Origin: Bacillota bacterium
Lineage (GTDB): Bacteria; Bacillota; Clostridia; Acetivibrionales; DTU013
Direction: 5' to 3'
Assembly: GCA_023435745.1 (NCBI GenBank)
Contig: JAEZMD010000018.1
Span: forward strand, 496,001-560,000
Length of the DNA stretch: 64,000 nucleotides
The notes under the pieces were generated by a model. The model saw nothing but the letters and a program-made list of their open reading frames with translations, was not told the DNA's origin and did no database searches. The translations under genes were made by a program, and so were the position numbers. The stretch's first letter is position 1. Every line of letters begins with the position of its first letter. This document shows, one piece after another, positions 1 through 8,087 of this stretch.

Positions 1-1079
1 GTCCGGCAGATTGTTTGCAATAAAGAAGCCAGTCAGCCTGTCTTGAATGCCCATGAGAAAATTCATGATGATCCCGGATGGAATGTTGGCTCCCTGAAGT
101 GTGATCCAGAAGATCACTGCCAGCATAAGGATCATTGCAGGTATCCCGAATCTTTTCGAGGTCAATACATTGTCGATCTTTCTGTCCAGCTCATGATATT
201 TTTTGTTCTCTAAAAAAACCACTTGACGGCTGATGTCATTGGCCAGCCTGATGATAGCTGACACGATCCTGTCCCGGAGCGGGGATTGGTCTGATAAGTC
301 GAGAAACGTCCCCATATTTTCAAGAAACGTCCCCCCATTCCCAAGGAATGTCTCAATGGAAGCCAGAATCGCTTTGTCTCCGTCCAGCAGCTTCAGGCTG
401 ACCCATCTTGCGTCCAGCTTCTGTCCTGTCTGCGAGCTGACTTTGTCATGCAGGATATCCAGCATATTTTCAATATCGGAATCGTATCGGACCTTGACCG
501 GATTTGTATTGATCTCACAGAGGGATACCTTATGGACGGCCTCCGTTAATTCGTTCAGACCTGCCCCGGAGCGGGCGCTGGTTCCGACCACGGGAACGCC
601 CAGCAGCTCGCTTAGCCTCTTCAGATCGATAGTGATTTTTTTCCTCCGGGCTTCATCCATCAGATTGACGCACACAACCACCCTGCCGGTCATCTCAAGG
701 ATCTGCAGGACCAGATTCAGGTTTCTTTCCAGACAGGTCGCGTCAACGACAACAATGGTTACATGGGGATTACCAAAGCATATGAAATTCCTCGCAACCT
801 CTTCCTCCGGCGAATTGGACAGCAAAGAGTATGTCCCCGGCAGGTCGACAAGGGTAAAGCACTTGTCACGGTATCTGAAATGTCCTTGCGCACAGGAAAC
901 TGTTTTTCCCGTCCAATTGCCCGTATGCTGGTTTAAGCCCGTAAGATAGTTGAAAACAGTGCTTTTACCTGTGTTTGGGTTGCCTGCCAGCGCCGTGATG
1001 AACTCCTCCGGCGAGCGGAGCCGTACATCCTGCATTTGTTTTAATGAGGCAGCACCGGTAGATTGAGCGGTTAAACCCA
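1..1079 (-). CDS. feoB: Ferrous iron transport protein B, C-terminus cut by window edge
   Basis: GTP-driven Fe(II) uptake permease of the inner membrane; about 359 N-terminal residues are present and the rest lies beyond base 1. The G-domain motifs are visible: G1 GNPNTGKST at residues 33-41, G3 DLPG at 79-82, and G4 NLMD at 139-142. The first membrane helix starts near residue 315 (GIPAMILMLAVIFW). Translation starts at an ATG, 30 bases after feoA, so the two form a feoAB operon read away from a divergent DtxR-like regulator. One oddity is an in-frame GTFLENMGTFL insert at about 250-260 in the linker between G domain and membrane part, which corresponds to a short repeat also found elsewhere in the window. 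The family call is secure. Confidence 0.95.
296..336. repeat. Two direct copies of AGAAACGTCCCC inside feoB
   Basis: The 12-mer AGAAACGTCCCC occurs at 302-313 and 323-334 (21-base period). Its reverse complement occurs at 63288-63299, upstream of clpB. Inside feoB the copies are read in frame and encode the repeated GTFL motif in the linker. Confidence 0.7.
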
Positions 1080-1109
1080 TAGTGGTTCCTCCGGATGGAT
1101 TTTATCACT

Positions 1110-1349
1110 TCATATTAACTCAACAAGGATTTGAGACGCTTCTTCGGAACGAAGGGCGATAACGGCTCCCCGGATTTCGTATGCTGTCGGGTCCCCCGAC
1201 GGACTTTTCCTCATGGACTCGACATATGTATCTACCACTAAGCCCAGGTCCAGCATTCTTCTTCTCAAATTACCCGAAGCGGTCAATTCCTTTACCTTTG
1301 CGCTCCTGCCGCATGGAATCAGATGCAGCGGAATTAAATCGCGTTCCAT
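1110..1349 (-). CDS. feoA: Ferrous iron transport protein A
   Basis: Small cytosolic SH3-like FeoA protein (79 residues, normal for the family) that supports FeoB-mediated Fe(II) uptake. Visible family features are the N-terminal PLHLIPCGRSAKVKEL segment, the RRRMLDLGLVVDT core and a C-terminal beta strand IRGAVIALRSEEA. It has an ATG start with a GGAGG-like site (ACGGAGGATTATGCT) upstream. It is the first gene of the feoAB operon and lies divergent from the DtxR/MntR-like regulator, with which it shares a spacer of about 140 bases that should hold both promoters. Confidence 0.9.
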   Translation of the reverse strand: MERDLIPLHLIPCGRSAKVKELTASGNLRRRMLDLGLVVDTYVESMRKSPSGDPTAYEIRGAVIALRSEEASQILVELI

Positions 1350-1372
1350 AGCATAATCCTCCGTATCCTCAT

Positions 1373-1396
1373 AAAGTTAGCCCCGTGCAAAACTTT
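1373..1396. promoter_or_regulatory. Inverted repeat between feoA and the DtxR-like gene, candidate metal-regulator operator
   Basis: AAAGTT (1373-1378) and AACTTT (1391-1396) form an inverted repeat with a 12-base centre, extendable by AT/TAT on the outside. It sits in the divergent spacer, just upstream of feoA. Position is suggestive; the sequence is not a textbook DtxR box. Confidence 0.3.
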
Positions 1397-1438
1397 TATC
1401 TATGGATAATATATGTACAATAATAAAATTATGTTACA

Positions 1439-1444
1439 TATAAT
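1439..1444 (+). promoter_or_regulatory. Candidate -10 element (TATAAT) for the DtxR-like regulator
   Basis: A perfect TATAAT lies 44 bases upstream of the preferred GTG start at 1488. No good -35 is seen at the right distance. It argues against the more distal ATG at 1413 as the true start. Confidence 0.4.
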
Positions 1445-1487
1445 GTTAGGGAATGAAGAAAACCGTAAAGCAGTGAAGGAGAAGGCG

Positions 1488-1979
1488 GTGTTATCTTTGG
1501 GAAGCAAGGGCTTTCACACGGTTCGGGGCTATGAGATACTGGATAAACAGAATGAAGCTTTGTCACACAGCATGGAGGATTATCTCGAGATGATCTACAG
1601 GGCTATTGAAAAGGAAGGATATGTCCGTATCAATACGCTGGCTGAGGCATTAAATGTGAAGGCGCCTTCCGCTACAAGAATGGTGCAGAAGCTGGGTGTG
1701 CTGAACCTTCTGCGATATGAAAAATACGGCATTGTCAGATTGACATCAAAAGGAGAAAAGTTAGGCAGGTTTCTTCTTGAACGCCACAATACGATCGAGA
1801 AATTCTTGACAAATGTGGGCGTTGTAGAGAATTTGCTGATCAACGTGGAGCTGATAGAGCATAACGTCACAAATGACGCACTTCACAGAATAGATCTGTT
1901 GAACCGTTTTTTCAATGATTTCCCTGACATCCCGGTTAAATTTCAACAATATAGACTGTTGAGCGAGAAAACTGAATGA
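1488..1979 (+). CDS. DtxR/MntR-family metal-dependent transcriptional regulator
   Basis: Cytosolic repressor that senses Fe(II) or Mn(II) and probably controls the divergent feoAB operon. The protein of about 163 residues has the N-terminal winged helix (SMEDYLEMIYRAI, then INTLAEALNVKAPSATRMVQKL as the recognition unit) and a dimerisation/metal domain rich in Glu and His (ERHNTIEKFL, LIEHNV). There is no C-terminal SH3 domain, so it is MntR-sized. I chose the GTG at 1488 because AAGGAG lies 6 bases upstream; the in-frame ATG at 1413 has no ribosome site and lies before a TATAAT. Which metal it senses cannot be read from sequence alone. Confidence 0.85.
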   Translation: MLSLGSKGFHTVRGYEILDKQNEALSHSMEDYLEMIYRAIEKEGYVRINTLAEALNVKAPSATRMVQKLGVLNLLRYEKYGIVRLTSKGEKLGRFLLERHNTIEKFLTNVGVVENLLINVELIEHNVTNDALHRIDLLNRFFNDFPDIPVKFQQYRLLSEKTE

Positions 1980-2011
1980 ACATAATATAGCAAATATTAA
2001 AATAAAGGATA

Positions 2012-2040
2012 TTGACCTTTCATAAGAAGTGTTGTAGAAT
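2012..2040 (+). promoter_or_regulatory. SigmaA-type promoter for trkA-trkH
   Basis: TTGACC (2012-2017), a 17-base spacer, then TAGAAT (2035-2040). Transcription would begin near 2047, leaving a leader of about 150 bases before trkA. Confidence 0.6.
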
Positions 2041-2049
2041 TCCATTTAT

Positions 2050-2153
2050 GATGAGGAGTTATAAATCAGAATATTGTATCCGGTTCGCAGGCAGTCGGGT
2101 CGGTATAAACGCAACGAATGGTGGGGAGCTTATTACAAGGCCTCATCTTTTTT
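2050..2153 (+). ncRNA. Structured 5' leader of trkAH ending in a U-run; candidate riboswitch/attenuator
   Basis: GATGAGG (2050-2056) pairs perfectly with CCTCATC (2141-2147), which is followed directly by six T (2148-2153). The long-range helix would enclose an 84-base domain and place a terminator-like U-run 41 bases before trkA. K+ transport genes of Firmicutes are often controlled by c-di-AMP riboswitches (ydaO/kimA type), but I could not match that consensus here. Structure and function are inference. Confidence 0.35.
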
Positions 2154-2194
2154 AATGTGTTAGATATGCAACATGCCTGCATAGGGGAGAGAAT

Positions 2195-3574
2195 ATGAAA
2201 ATTATTATCATCGGTGATGGTAAAGTGGGATACAGCCTGGCCGAAAGCCTATCGAAGGAAGACAATGATGTGACAATCATTGATAAAAACCCCGAGGCTT
2301 TAAAAAAAGCCAGCGAGTATCTGGATGTCATGTGTATCAGAGGAAATGGTGTGAGCACAAAGATCCTTATGGAAGCAGGGGTTAGCGAAGCGGATTTGCT
2401 CATTGCCGCTACCAGCAGTGACGAAATGAATATGGTATGTTGTCTGACGGGGAAAAAGCTGGGCGCGGAGCATACAATCGCAAGGATCAGGGATCCGGAG
2501 TACGCAAGTGAATTGTCCATTCTCAAGAGGGATCTGGGACTTGATATGGTCATTAATCCTGAGCAGGCCTGTGCGAACGAAATGTCGCGAGTGCTCAGTT
2601 ATCCTGCCGCTGTAAATGTGGAGCCTTTTGCAAAGGGACGGGTGGAATTGGTGGAAATCAAGGTGACTGCCGGTATGTCCATCGTCGGAATGAAAATCAG
2701 GGATGTGATGAGCAAGATATCATCTTCTTTCCTGATTGGAGCCATACAACGAGATGATGAGGTCGTTATCCCCAACGGTGAATTTGAAATCCATGCAAAC
2801 GACAGGATCTATGTGATCGGAAGACCCTACAATATTTTAGACTTCTGCGGGCACATCGGCATTTATGTTCAAAAAATTAAAAATGTTATGATCGTTGGCG
2901 GAGGAAGAATCGCCTATTATCTGGCCAAGTACCTTGAAGAAGCAAAGGTTAAGGCAAAGATCATAGAGATTGATCGGGACAGATGCGTTGAACTGGCCGA
3001 GCTGCTGCCAAACACACTTATCATAAACGGTGACGGTTCTGATGAAACCGTGTTGAATTCAGAAAATCTGGCAGATATGGATGCATTTGTTTCTTTGACC
3101 GGACGCGACGAGGAAAATCTCATGTCTGCCTTATTCGCGAAGCAATCCGGTGTCTATAAGGTTGTGGCGAAAATAAACAGGATAAATTATACGGGTGTGA
3201 TCAGCAGCCTGGGTCTTGACAGTGTGATCAGCCCAAAGCAAATTGTAACCAACAGTATTGTCAGATTTGTCAGAGGCCTGAGTAATGCAATGGGCAACCC
3301 TGTGGAGACATTATACAGGATTATTGGAGACAAAGCGGAAGCAATTGAATTTATTGCCGGCCAGTCAACAAAGTTTTTAAATACACCGCTAAAAAATCTC
3401 AAGCTGGTCAAAGGTGTGCTGGTTGCCGCAATCGTCAGAAAAAATGAGATTATTATTCCTCATGGAAAGGATATCATCAAGCAGGGGGATAGCGTAATCC
3501 TCATTGTAAAAGATAAACAGTTTTCGGATTTTAATGATATTATTGCACCCGGAGGCGTGACGAATGAACTTTAG
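2195..3574 (+). CDS. trkA: Trk potassium uptake system regulatory subunit TrkA
   Basis: Peripheral cytosolic ring-forming subunit that gates the TrkH K+ channel in response to nucleotides. At 459 residues it has the full two-repeat layout: RCK-N (IIIGDGKVGYSLAE nucleotide loop, residues 2-15), RCK-C to about 225, a second RCK-N (MIVGGGRIAYYLAKYL, about 231-246, with acidic IIEID after it) and a second RCK-C to the end. The start has a strong AGGGGAGAG site. It overlaps trkH by 11 bases, so the two are translationally coupled. A structured leader precedes it. Confidence 0.95.
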   Translation: MKIIIIGDGKVGYSLAESLSKEDNDVTIIDKNPEALKKASEYLDVMCIRGNGVSTKILMEAGVSEADLLIAATSSDEMNMVCCLTGKKLGAEHTIARIRDPEYASELSILKRDLGLDMVINPEQACANEMSRVLSYPAAVNVEPFAKGRVELVEIKVTAGMSIVGMKIRDVMSKISSSFLIGAIQRDDEVVIPNGEFEIHANDRIYVIGRPYNILDFCGHIGIYVQKIKNVMIVGGGRIAYYLAKYLEEAKVKAKIIEIDRDRCVELAELLPNTLIINGDGSDETVLNSENLADMDAFVSLTGRDEENLMSALFAKQSGVYKVVAKINRINYTGVISSLGLDSVISPKQIVTNSIVRFVRGLSNAMGNPVETLYRIIGDKAEAIEFIAGQSTKFLNTPLKNLKLVKGVLVAAIVRKNEIIIPHGKDIIKQGDSVILIVKDKQFSDFNDIIAPGGVTNEL

Positions 3575-5015
3575 AATGATTTTCAGAAGCCTTGGGAAAG
3601 TGCTTTTCATTGAAGCTGCCTGTATGGTGCCTTCTCTGATAGTATCGTTGATTTATCGTCAGAACGATACTCGGGCGTTTTTGATTTCCATAATTATGGT
3701 GCTTATCGTTGGATTTGTGCTGCAGAGAATCAAACCTGTATCAACGGATATGTATGCCAGAGACGGCTTTGCGATCGTATCGCTGGCCTGGATCATGGTG
3801 GCTCTCTTCGGGGCGGTGCCTTTTGTCATCAGCGGAGCCATACCTTCTTATGTAGATGCTTTTTTTGAGTCTGTGTCCGGATTCACAACGACTGGTTCAT
3901 CAATCCTGCAGGAAGTGGAAAGCCTGCCAAGGGGCATTTTATTTTGGAGAAGCTTTACCCACTGGGTCGGCGGCATGGGCGTATTGGTCCTGATGCTGGC
4001 TGTTTTGCCATCCGTGAAGGCGAGCTCGCTTTCTATCATGCAGGCGGAGAGCCCGGGTCCAAATCCGGGAAAGGTCGTTCCAAAACTGGGCCAGTCTGCA
4101 AAATACCTATATATCATTTATATTGTGATGACTGTCATTCTGGTGATTTTACTACTGATTGCGAGAATGCCGCTGTTTGACTCTCTTTGCCATGCATTCG
4201 GAACGGCGGGCACAGGTGGATTTTCCATTAAGAGCACCAGCATTGGCGCATACAACAATGTCTATATCGAAGTGATTATAACGGTATTCATGTTCTTATT
4301 CGGCGTGAATTTTTCTCTGTATTATCAAGTCGTCAGAGGCAATATAAAGTCATTCTTCAAAGACGCGGAGCTTCGTTTGTACCTTGGAATCGTATTAGTC
4401 TGTATGCTGCTTATCACGCTTGATCTGAACGGAAAAGTTTTCGGGTCTGTCTGGGAATCGCTTAGACACGCTTCATTCCAGGTGAGCACAATAATAACCA
4501 CAACAGGCTATGCAACGACGAATTTTGATCTTTGGACGTCCTTCAGCAAATCCATACTGGTTATGCTTATGTTTATCGGAGCTTGCGCCGGATCGACGGG
4601 CGGCGGCATTAAAAATATCAGGATCGTTATATTGATGAAAACCGTCCGCCGGGAGATTTCGAAAATTATTCACCCCAGGTCGGTGTACACCATCAAGGTG
4701 GATGGAAAAACGGTAGATAACGATACCTTGTCCGGCGTGATGACATTTTTCTTTGCCTTTATTACAATATTTACATTATCGGTTTTGGTGGTCTCTCTGG
4801 ATGGAAAGGATATGATCACCAACTTTACGGCTGTGGCCACTTCCATTGGAAATGTCGGCCCCGGGTTGGGTATTGTCGGCCCGATGGGCAATTTTTCAAG
4901 TTATTCAGAGCTCAGCAAGTTGGTTTTCTCGTTCTGCATGATCGTTGGCAGGCTGGAAATTTTCCCTGTGCTTTTGCTTATGACGCCGACATTCTGGAAA
5001 CGTGTCAACATATGA
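3564..5015 (+). CDS. trkH: Trk potassium uptake transporter TrkH
   Basis: Integral membrane K+ channel/transporter subunit. The 483-residue protein shows the four pore-loop repeats with filter-like sequences: SVSGFTTTGSS, GTAGTGGFSIKS, STIITTTGYATTNFD and TSIGNVGPGLG. About ten hydrophobic segments surround them. The glycine-rich GACAGSTGGGIKNIR element between repeats 3 and 4 is typical of TrkH. The ATG lies 11 bases inside trkA, behind GGAGG in the trkA coding sequence. It works with TrkA. Confidence 0.95.
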   Translation: MNFRMIFRSLGKVLFIEAACMVPSLIVSLIYRQNDTRAFLISIIMVLIVGFVLQRIKPVSTDMYARDGFAIVSLAWIMVALFGAVPFVISGAIPSYVDAFFESVSGFTTTGSSILQEVESLPRGILFWRSFTHWVGGMGVLVLMLAVLPSVKASSLSIMQAESPGPNPGKVVPKLGQSAKYLYIIYIVMTVILVILLLIARMPLFDSLCHAFGTAGTGGFSIKSTSIGAYNNVYIEVIITVFMFLFGVNFSLYYQVVRGNIKSFFKDAELRLYLGIVLVCMLLITLDLNGKVFGSVWESLRHASFQVSTIITTTGYATTNFDLWTSFSKSILVMLMFIGACAGSTGGGIKNIRIVILMKTVRREISKIIHPRSVYTIKVDGKTVDNDTLSGVMTFFFAFITIFTLSVLVVSLDGKDMITNFTAVATSIGNVGPGLGIVGPMGNFSSYSELSKLVFSFCMIVGRLEIFPVLLLMTPTFWKRVNI

Positions 5016-5086
5016 TCGGATGGAAAAATTGACCTATCCAATTTGCGTGAATATAATAAGCAAGTTGGGACAAAATAATAAGCATA

Positions 5087-5230
5087 GGGACACAACAGTT
5101 GAACCAAGGCTTTCATATCTAATCAGATATGTATTTGTTGCCTGAGGATCGTAATAAGCTCTGGTGGCGAATTACGATCCGACGGAAGACTTTGCCTCAG
5201 GGAATCATACTGTTGTGTTCCTTGTTTTTT
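5087..5230. repeat. Nested foldback hairpin after trkH, ends in a T-run
   Basis: Outer arms GGGACACAACAGT (5087-5099) and ACTGTTGTGTTCC (5209-5221) pair with one mismatch. Inner arms CCTGAGG (5141-5147)/CCTCAGG (5195-5201) and GGATCGTAAT (5146-5155)/ATTACGATCC (5171-5180) overlap by two bases on the left side, so the two pairings are alternatives at that point. A separate small hairpin, ATATCT-AATC-AGATAT, lies at 5115-5130. A T-run follows (5225-5230), so it could act as a trkH terminator. It fills most of the trkH-CHR spacer and looks like a REP/foldback type repeat. Confidence 0.6.
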
Positions 5231-5267
5231 GTAGACAGTACAGAAGCTTCAAATCAGGCCACATACT

Positions 5268-5831
5268 TCAGATCAGACCATAAACAATAACACCTGCTGT
5301 ACCTGCAATAAGCATGGTGTAAATTGGGTTTAGTTTAAATTTTCTTAATATGAACAGGCTCACCGCAAATAAAAGAACTGCTATCCAGTTTAAATCTGAC
5401 GGTTTTAGCGGCAATGCAGCTTTGTTGAAAAAGGCGGTCATCAGAATGGATAGACCCGCAGAGGCTATCAATGCAACCACGGCAGGTCGCAGTCCCTTTA
5501 TGATCCCCTGAACCATGCTCAGTCCTTTGTACTTATAGTAAAGTGTGGCAAGGATCAGCACAATGATGCAGGATGGAGTGATACAGCCTACTGTGGCAAT
5601 AATCGCACCGGGTATTCCTGCAAGCTTGGTACCAACAAAGGTCGATGCGTTGATGGCGATCGGCCCGGGCGTCATCTGAGATATAGTCAGAACGTCAACA
5701 AATTCTGCCGACGTCAGCCAGGGGTGTATTTCAAGGACTTGCTCCTGGATCAGCGGAAGAGCAGCATATCCGCCGCCGAAGCTGAACAGGCCTACCAGAA
5801 AAAAGCTCCAGAAGAGCTGCAGATAGATCAT
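5268..5831 (-). CDS. Chromate transporter (CHR) family protein, half-size, second of pair
   Basis: Short-chain CHR membrane protein of 187 residues, one half of the classical two-domain ChrA. Family hallmarks are present: FFLVGLFSFGGGYAALPLI near the N-terminus, QMTPGPIAINASTFVG in the middle, and four to six hydrophobic helices. The start at 5831 overlaps the stop of the upstream partner by 4 bases (ATGA), so the two are co-translated and probably dimerise. The ligand need not be chromate: the short-chain CHR family in anaerobes is largely of unknown substrate. The in-frame extension to 5900 overlaps the partner gene and was discarded. Confidence 0.85.
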   Translation of the reverse strand: MIYLQLFWSFFLVGLFSFGGGYAALPLIQEQVLEIHPWLTSAEFVDVLTISQMTPGPIAINASTFVGTKLAGIPGAIIATVGCITPSCIIVLILATLYYKYKGLSMVQGIIKGLRPAVVALIASAGLSILMTAFFNKAALPLKPSDLNWIAVLLFAVSLFILRKFKLNPIYTMLIAGTAGVIVYGLI

Positions 5832-6409
5832 TTTTGCTCCTCCTTCTCTCCGGCCGTCCGGCTCGTACGGTATGTGGTATAAGCGCCAAGTACTCCGCAA
5901 ACAAGCAGAATAATAACGATGTTGACATTCAGGATTGCGGCAGCTATAAATGCCAGTACCATGACCGCAATGGGAAGCACATGTTTGTTTTTAATAATCT
6001 TTGAGGCCATATTGATGACCACATCGACGATGACCGCCGCAACACCTGCCTGCATGCCTTTAAGAAGAGCCTGAATGATTTTGTTGTCTCGAAAGGCGAT
6101 GTAAAAAAATGAAATGACCGTAATGGTAATCAGTGGTGGCAGCACTGTTCCGAATACAGTGAGAAAAGCGCCCGGTATTCCTGCCATCCGATATCCGACC
6201 AGAATGGAGGTGTTTATCGCGATGGGACCGGGTGCAGACTGACCGATGGCCACCAGATCCAGCATTTCATCTTCTTCAATCCACTTAAGCTCACTGACAA
6301 AGCGTTTTTGCATCAGCGGTACAATCACGTATCCGCCGCCAAATGTAAAAGCGCTCAGCGTAAATGTAGAAAAAAACAAATTCCAATAAAATCGTTTGTC
6401 CTTCTTCAC
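5828..6409 (-). CDS. Chromate transporter (CHR) family protein, half-size, first of pair
   Basis: Partner of the preceding short-chain CHR protein, about 193 residues. It carries the FTFGGGYVIVPLMQKRF and AIGQSAPGPIAINTSILVGYR signatures and several membrane helices, with a basic tail. I prefer the GTG at 6409 (MKKDKRFYW), which has GGGGAAG five bases upstream; the ATG at 6436 lacks a ribosome site. It overlaps the second CHR gene by 4 bases. The two-gene form of a normally fused transporter is common in Firmicutes. Confidence 0.85.
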   Translation of the reverse strand: MKKDKRFYWNLFFSTFTLSAFTFGGGYVIVPLMQKRFVSELKWIEEDEMLDLVAIGQSAPGPIAINTSILVGYRMAGIPGAFLTVFGTVLPPLITITVISFFYIAFRDNKIIQALLKGMQAGVAAVIVDVVINMASKIIKNKHVLPIAVMVLAFIAAAILNVNIVIILLVCGVLGAYTTYRTSRTAGEKEEQK

Positions 6410-6478
6410 AAAATCTTCCCCGTTTCGACGTAACATGATGTGACTGCAATTATTTCAGATACCGGCAGTGCCGGTACC

Positions 6479-6667
6479 TTACTCTACCTTGATAACCGAT
6501 GTTGGACAGCCATCCTCGGCTTCCCTGGCCAGATCCTCCGATTCTTCGGGGATTTCATCCACATAGACCTCTGCAAGTCCGTCATCAGCCATCCTGAACA
6601 CCTCAGGGCAGGTAGTGGCACACAACTCGCAAGCAATACAGCCGTCTCTGTCAATAGATGCTTTCAT
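6479..6667 (-). CDS. Ferredoxin, single [4Fe-4S] type
   Basis: Small soluble electron carrier of 62 residues. The sequence has CIACELCATTCPEVF at the N-terminus and GCPTSVI near the C-terminus: Cys 11, 14, 17 and the late Cys (about 54) fit the ligand set of one [4Fe-4S] cluster, as in clostridial and Thermotoga-type monocluster ferredoxins. The protein is strongly acidic. AAGGAG precedes the ATG. It lies just upstream of the CHR pair on the same strand (69-base gap), but a functional link is not evident. Confidence 0.9.
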   Translation of the reverse strand: MKASIDRDGCIACELCATTCPEVFRMADDGLAEVYVDEIPEESEDLAREAEDGCPTSVIKVE

Positions 6668-6837
6668 AGTTCAGATCTCCTTAAATAAATTTACTGTACC
6701 TTTATTATATCAAATTGGCAATGGATGATACACTCATTCTGTGATTTGACTTTCAGTACAGCAGGCAATATAATATTTCCAACAGTTCAAACCTTTGAAA
6801 CAGCTTTCTAATGACGAAGGGAAAAGGAAAAGCTTTT

Positions 6838-7914
6838 ATGACAAAGAACCGAAGCATATGGATTCTTGTATTGGCCGTATTGGCTGCTGCGCTTTTTTTG
6901 TATGGTGATCAGATCGCGCAGAATCTAAGGTCTATATTGCCGGATACCTTGCAAAAGGCCGGACCGGGAAATGTGACAGAAGATACGGCAGCGGATAATG
7001 CCGCAGATAATATTACGGGCAGGAGTATAAATACGGCTCCGGAGCATAATGACGGACTTGACGACGGAAACGTCGATGAGCTTAACGAGGATTCAGGCAA
7101 GGGTCGGATCGCAGACGACGCTGCAGATGTCATCGAGGTCAACGGGGAGGCAGAGACTTCATTGATCAATGAGAAGGGTGCGACCGTCCGTGAGAGGATT
7201 TTAGTGCCTGATGGCTTTGAAAGAGTTGCCACGGCAGAGGGTTCCTTTGGAGAATATCTTAAAAACCTGCCGTTAAAGCCCCATGGTTCGCAGGTTACCT
7301 ATTACAATGGAGAAATAAAGCCGTTCGATGTTCATGCTGCGGTACTCGACATCGATGTCGGAAGCCGGGACCTCCAGCAATGCGCTGATTCCGTCATCCG
7401 ACTCAGGGCTGAATACCTGTATGGGCAGGGACTGTTTAACAGGATCCATTTTAACTTCACGAATGGCTTTCGTGCGGATTATGCGAAATGGTCACAGGGA
7501 TACAGGATCAAGGTCGCCGGCAACAAAGCCCAATGGGTGGAACAGGGAAGCAGCGGCACCGATTACGCCGGATTCAGGAAGTACCTTGATATGGTATTTT
7601 CCTATGCGGGTACATTGTCGCTTTCAAAGGAAATGAAAAATATCAAGGTTGAAGAAATGCAGCCGGGTGATGTATTTTTAAAGGGAGCTTCACCGGGACA
7701 TTGCGTTATTGTTCTGGATGCGGCAAAAAACGAAAAAACCGGTGAGATGAGGTTTATAATAGCCCAGGGGTACATGCCCGCTCAGGAAATGCATATTTTA
7801 AAAAATCCGATCAATGCACAGGGGGATCCATGGTACAGCACGGATTTCGGAGAGCAGCTCGTCACGCCCGAATGGACGTTCACAAGAGATCAGCTTTTCA
7901 GGTTCGTGGAGTAA
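6838..7914 (+). CDS. DUF4846 family exported protein
   Basis: Protein of about 358 residues with an N-terminal membrane anchor/signal segment (SIWILVLAVLAAALFLYGD) followed by an acidic low-complexity spacer to about residue 115, and then a globular domain that matches my recollection of DUF4846 (VTYYNGEIKPFDVHAAVLDIDVG, QCADSVIRLRAEYLY, the PGDVFLKGASPGHCVIVLD core). That core has Cys and His residues in an NlpC/amidase-like setting (GHCVIV), but function is not known. The ATG at 6838 has AAAAGG upstream and is preferred to the ATG at 6811. It appears monocistronic. Confidence 0.75.
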   Translation: MTKNRSIWILVLAVLAAALFLYGDQIAQNLRSILPDTLQKAGPGNVTEDTAADNAADNITGRSINTAPEHNDGLDDGNVDELNEDSGKGRIADDAADVIEVNGEAETSLINEKGATVRERILVPDGFERVATAEGSFGEYLKNLPLKPHGSQVTYYNGEIKPFDVHAAVLDIDVGSRDLQQCADSVIRLRAEYLYGQGLFNRIHFNFTNGFRADYAKWSQGYRIKVAGNKAQWVEQGSSGTDYAGFRKYLDMVFSYAGTLSLSKEMKNIKVEEMQPGDVFLKGASPGHCVIVLDAAKNEKTGEMRFIIAQGYMPAQEMHILKNPINAQGDPWYSTDFGEQLVTPEWTFTRDQLFRFVE

Positions 7915-7929
7915 ATAGCGGCATGTTCT

Positions 7930-8009
7930 GGATTCAGGTTTGTAGTGGAGTGGATTCGGGTTTGTAGTGAAGAGGATTCGGGTTTGTAGTGAAGAGGATT
8001 CGGGTTTGG
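7930..8009. repeat. 22-bp tandem repeat, about three copies plus a partial
   Basis: Units start at 7930, 7952 and 7974 (each 22 bases, begin GGATTC, contain GGTTTGTAG), with a truncated fourth at 7996. Units 2 and 3 are identical; unit 1 differs at a few bases. The array lies in the 173-base spacer between the DUF4846 gene and exoA. Confidence 0.9.
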
Positions 8010-8087
8010 TTTGGGAAAACTGATTCAGTGGTATGAAATTATCAGGTGGCAGGAGCAGGCGGTCTGTTTGTATAGGGGGGCATAGCA

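Noticed and set aside
233..949. 238-residue plus-strand open frame
   Set aside because: It lies entirely opposite the clear feoB reading frame and resembles no protein; a shadow frame.
2041..2194. ydaO-type c-di-AMP riboswitch ahead of trkA
   Set aside because: Expected from the gene function, but I could not match the conserved ydaO sequence blocks; kept only as an unnamed structured leader.
6811..6837. Upstream ATG as start of the DUF4846 gene
   Set aside because: No ribosome site before it; the ATG at 6838 has one.
7930..8009. CRISPR array
   Set aside because: Units are contiguous 22-mers with no spacers, and there are no cas genes.
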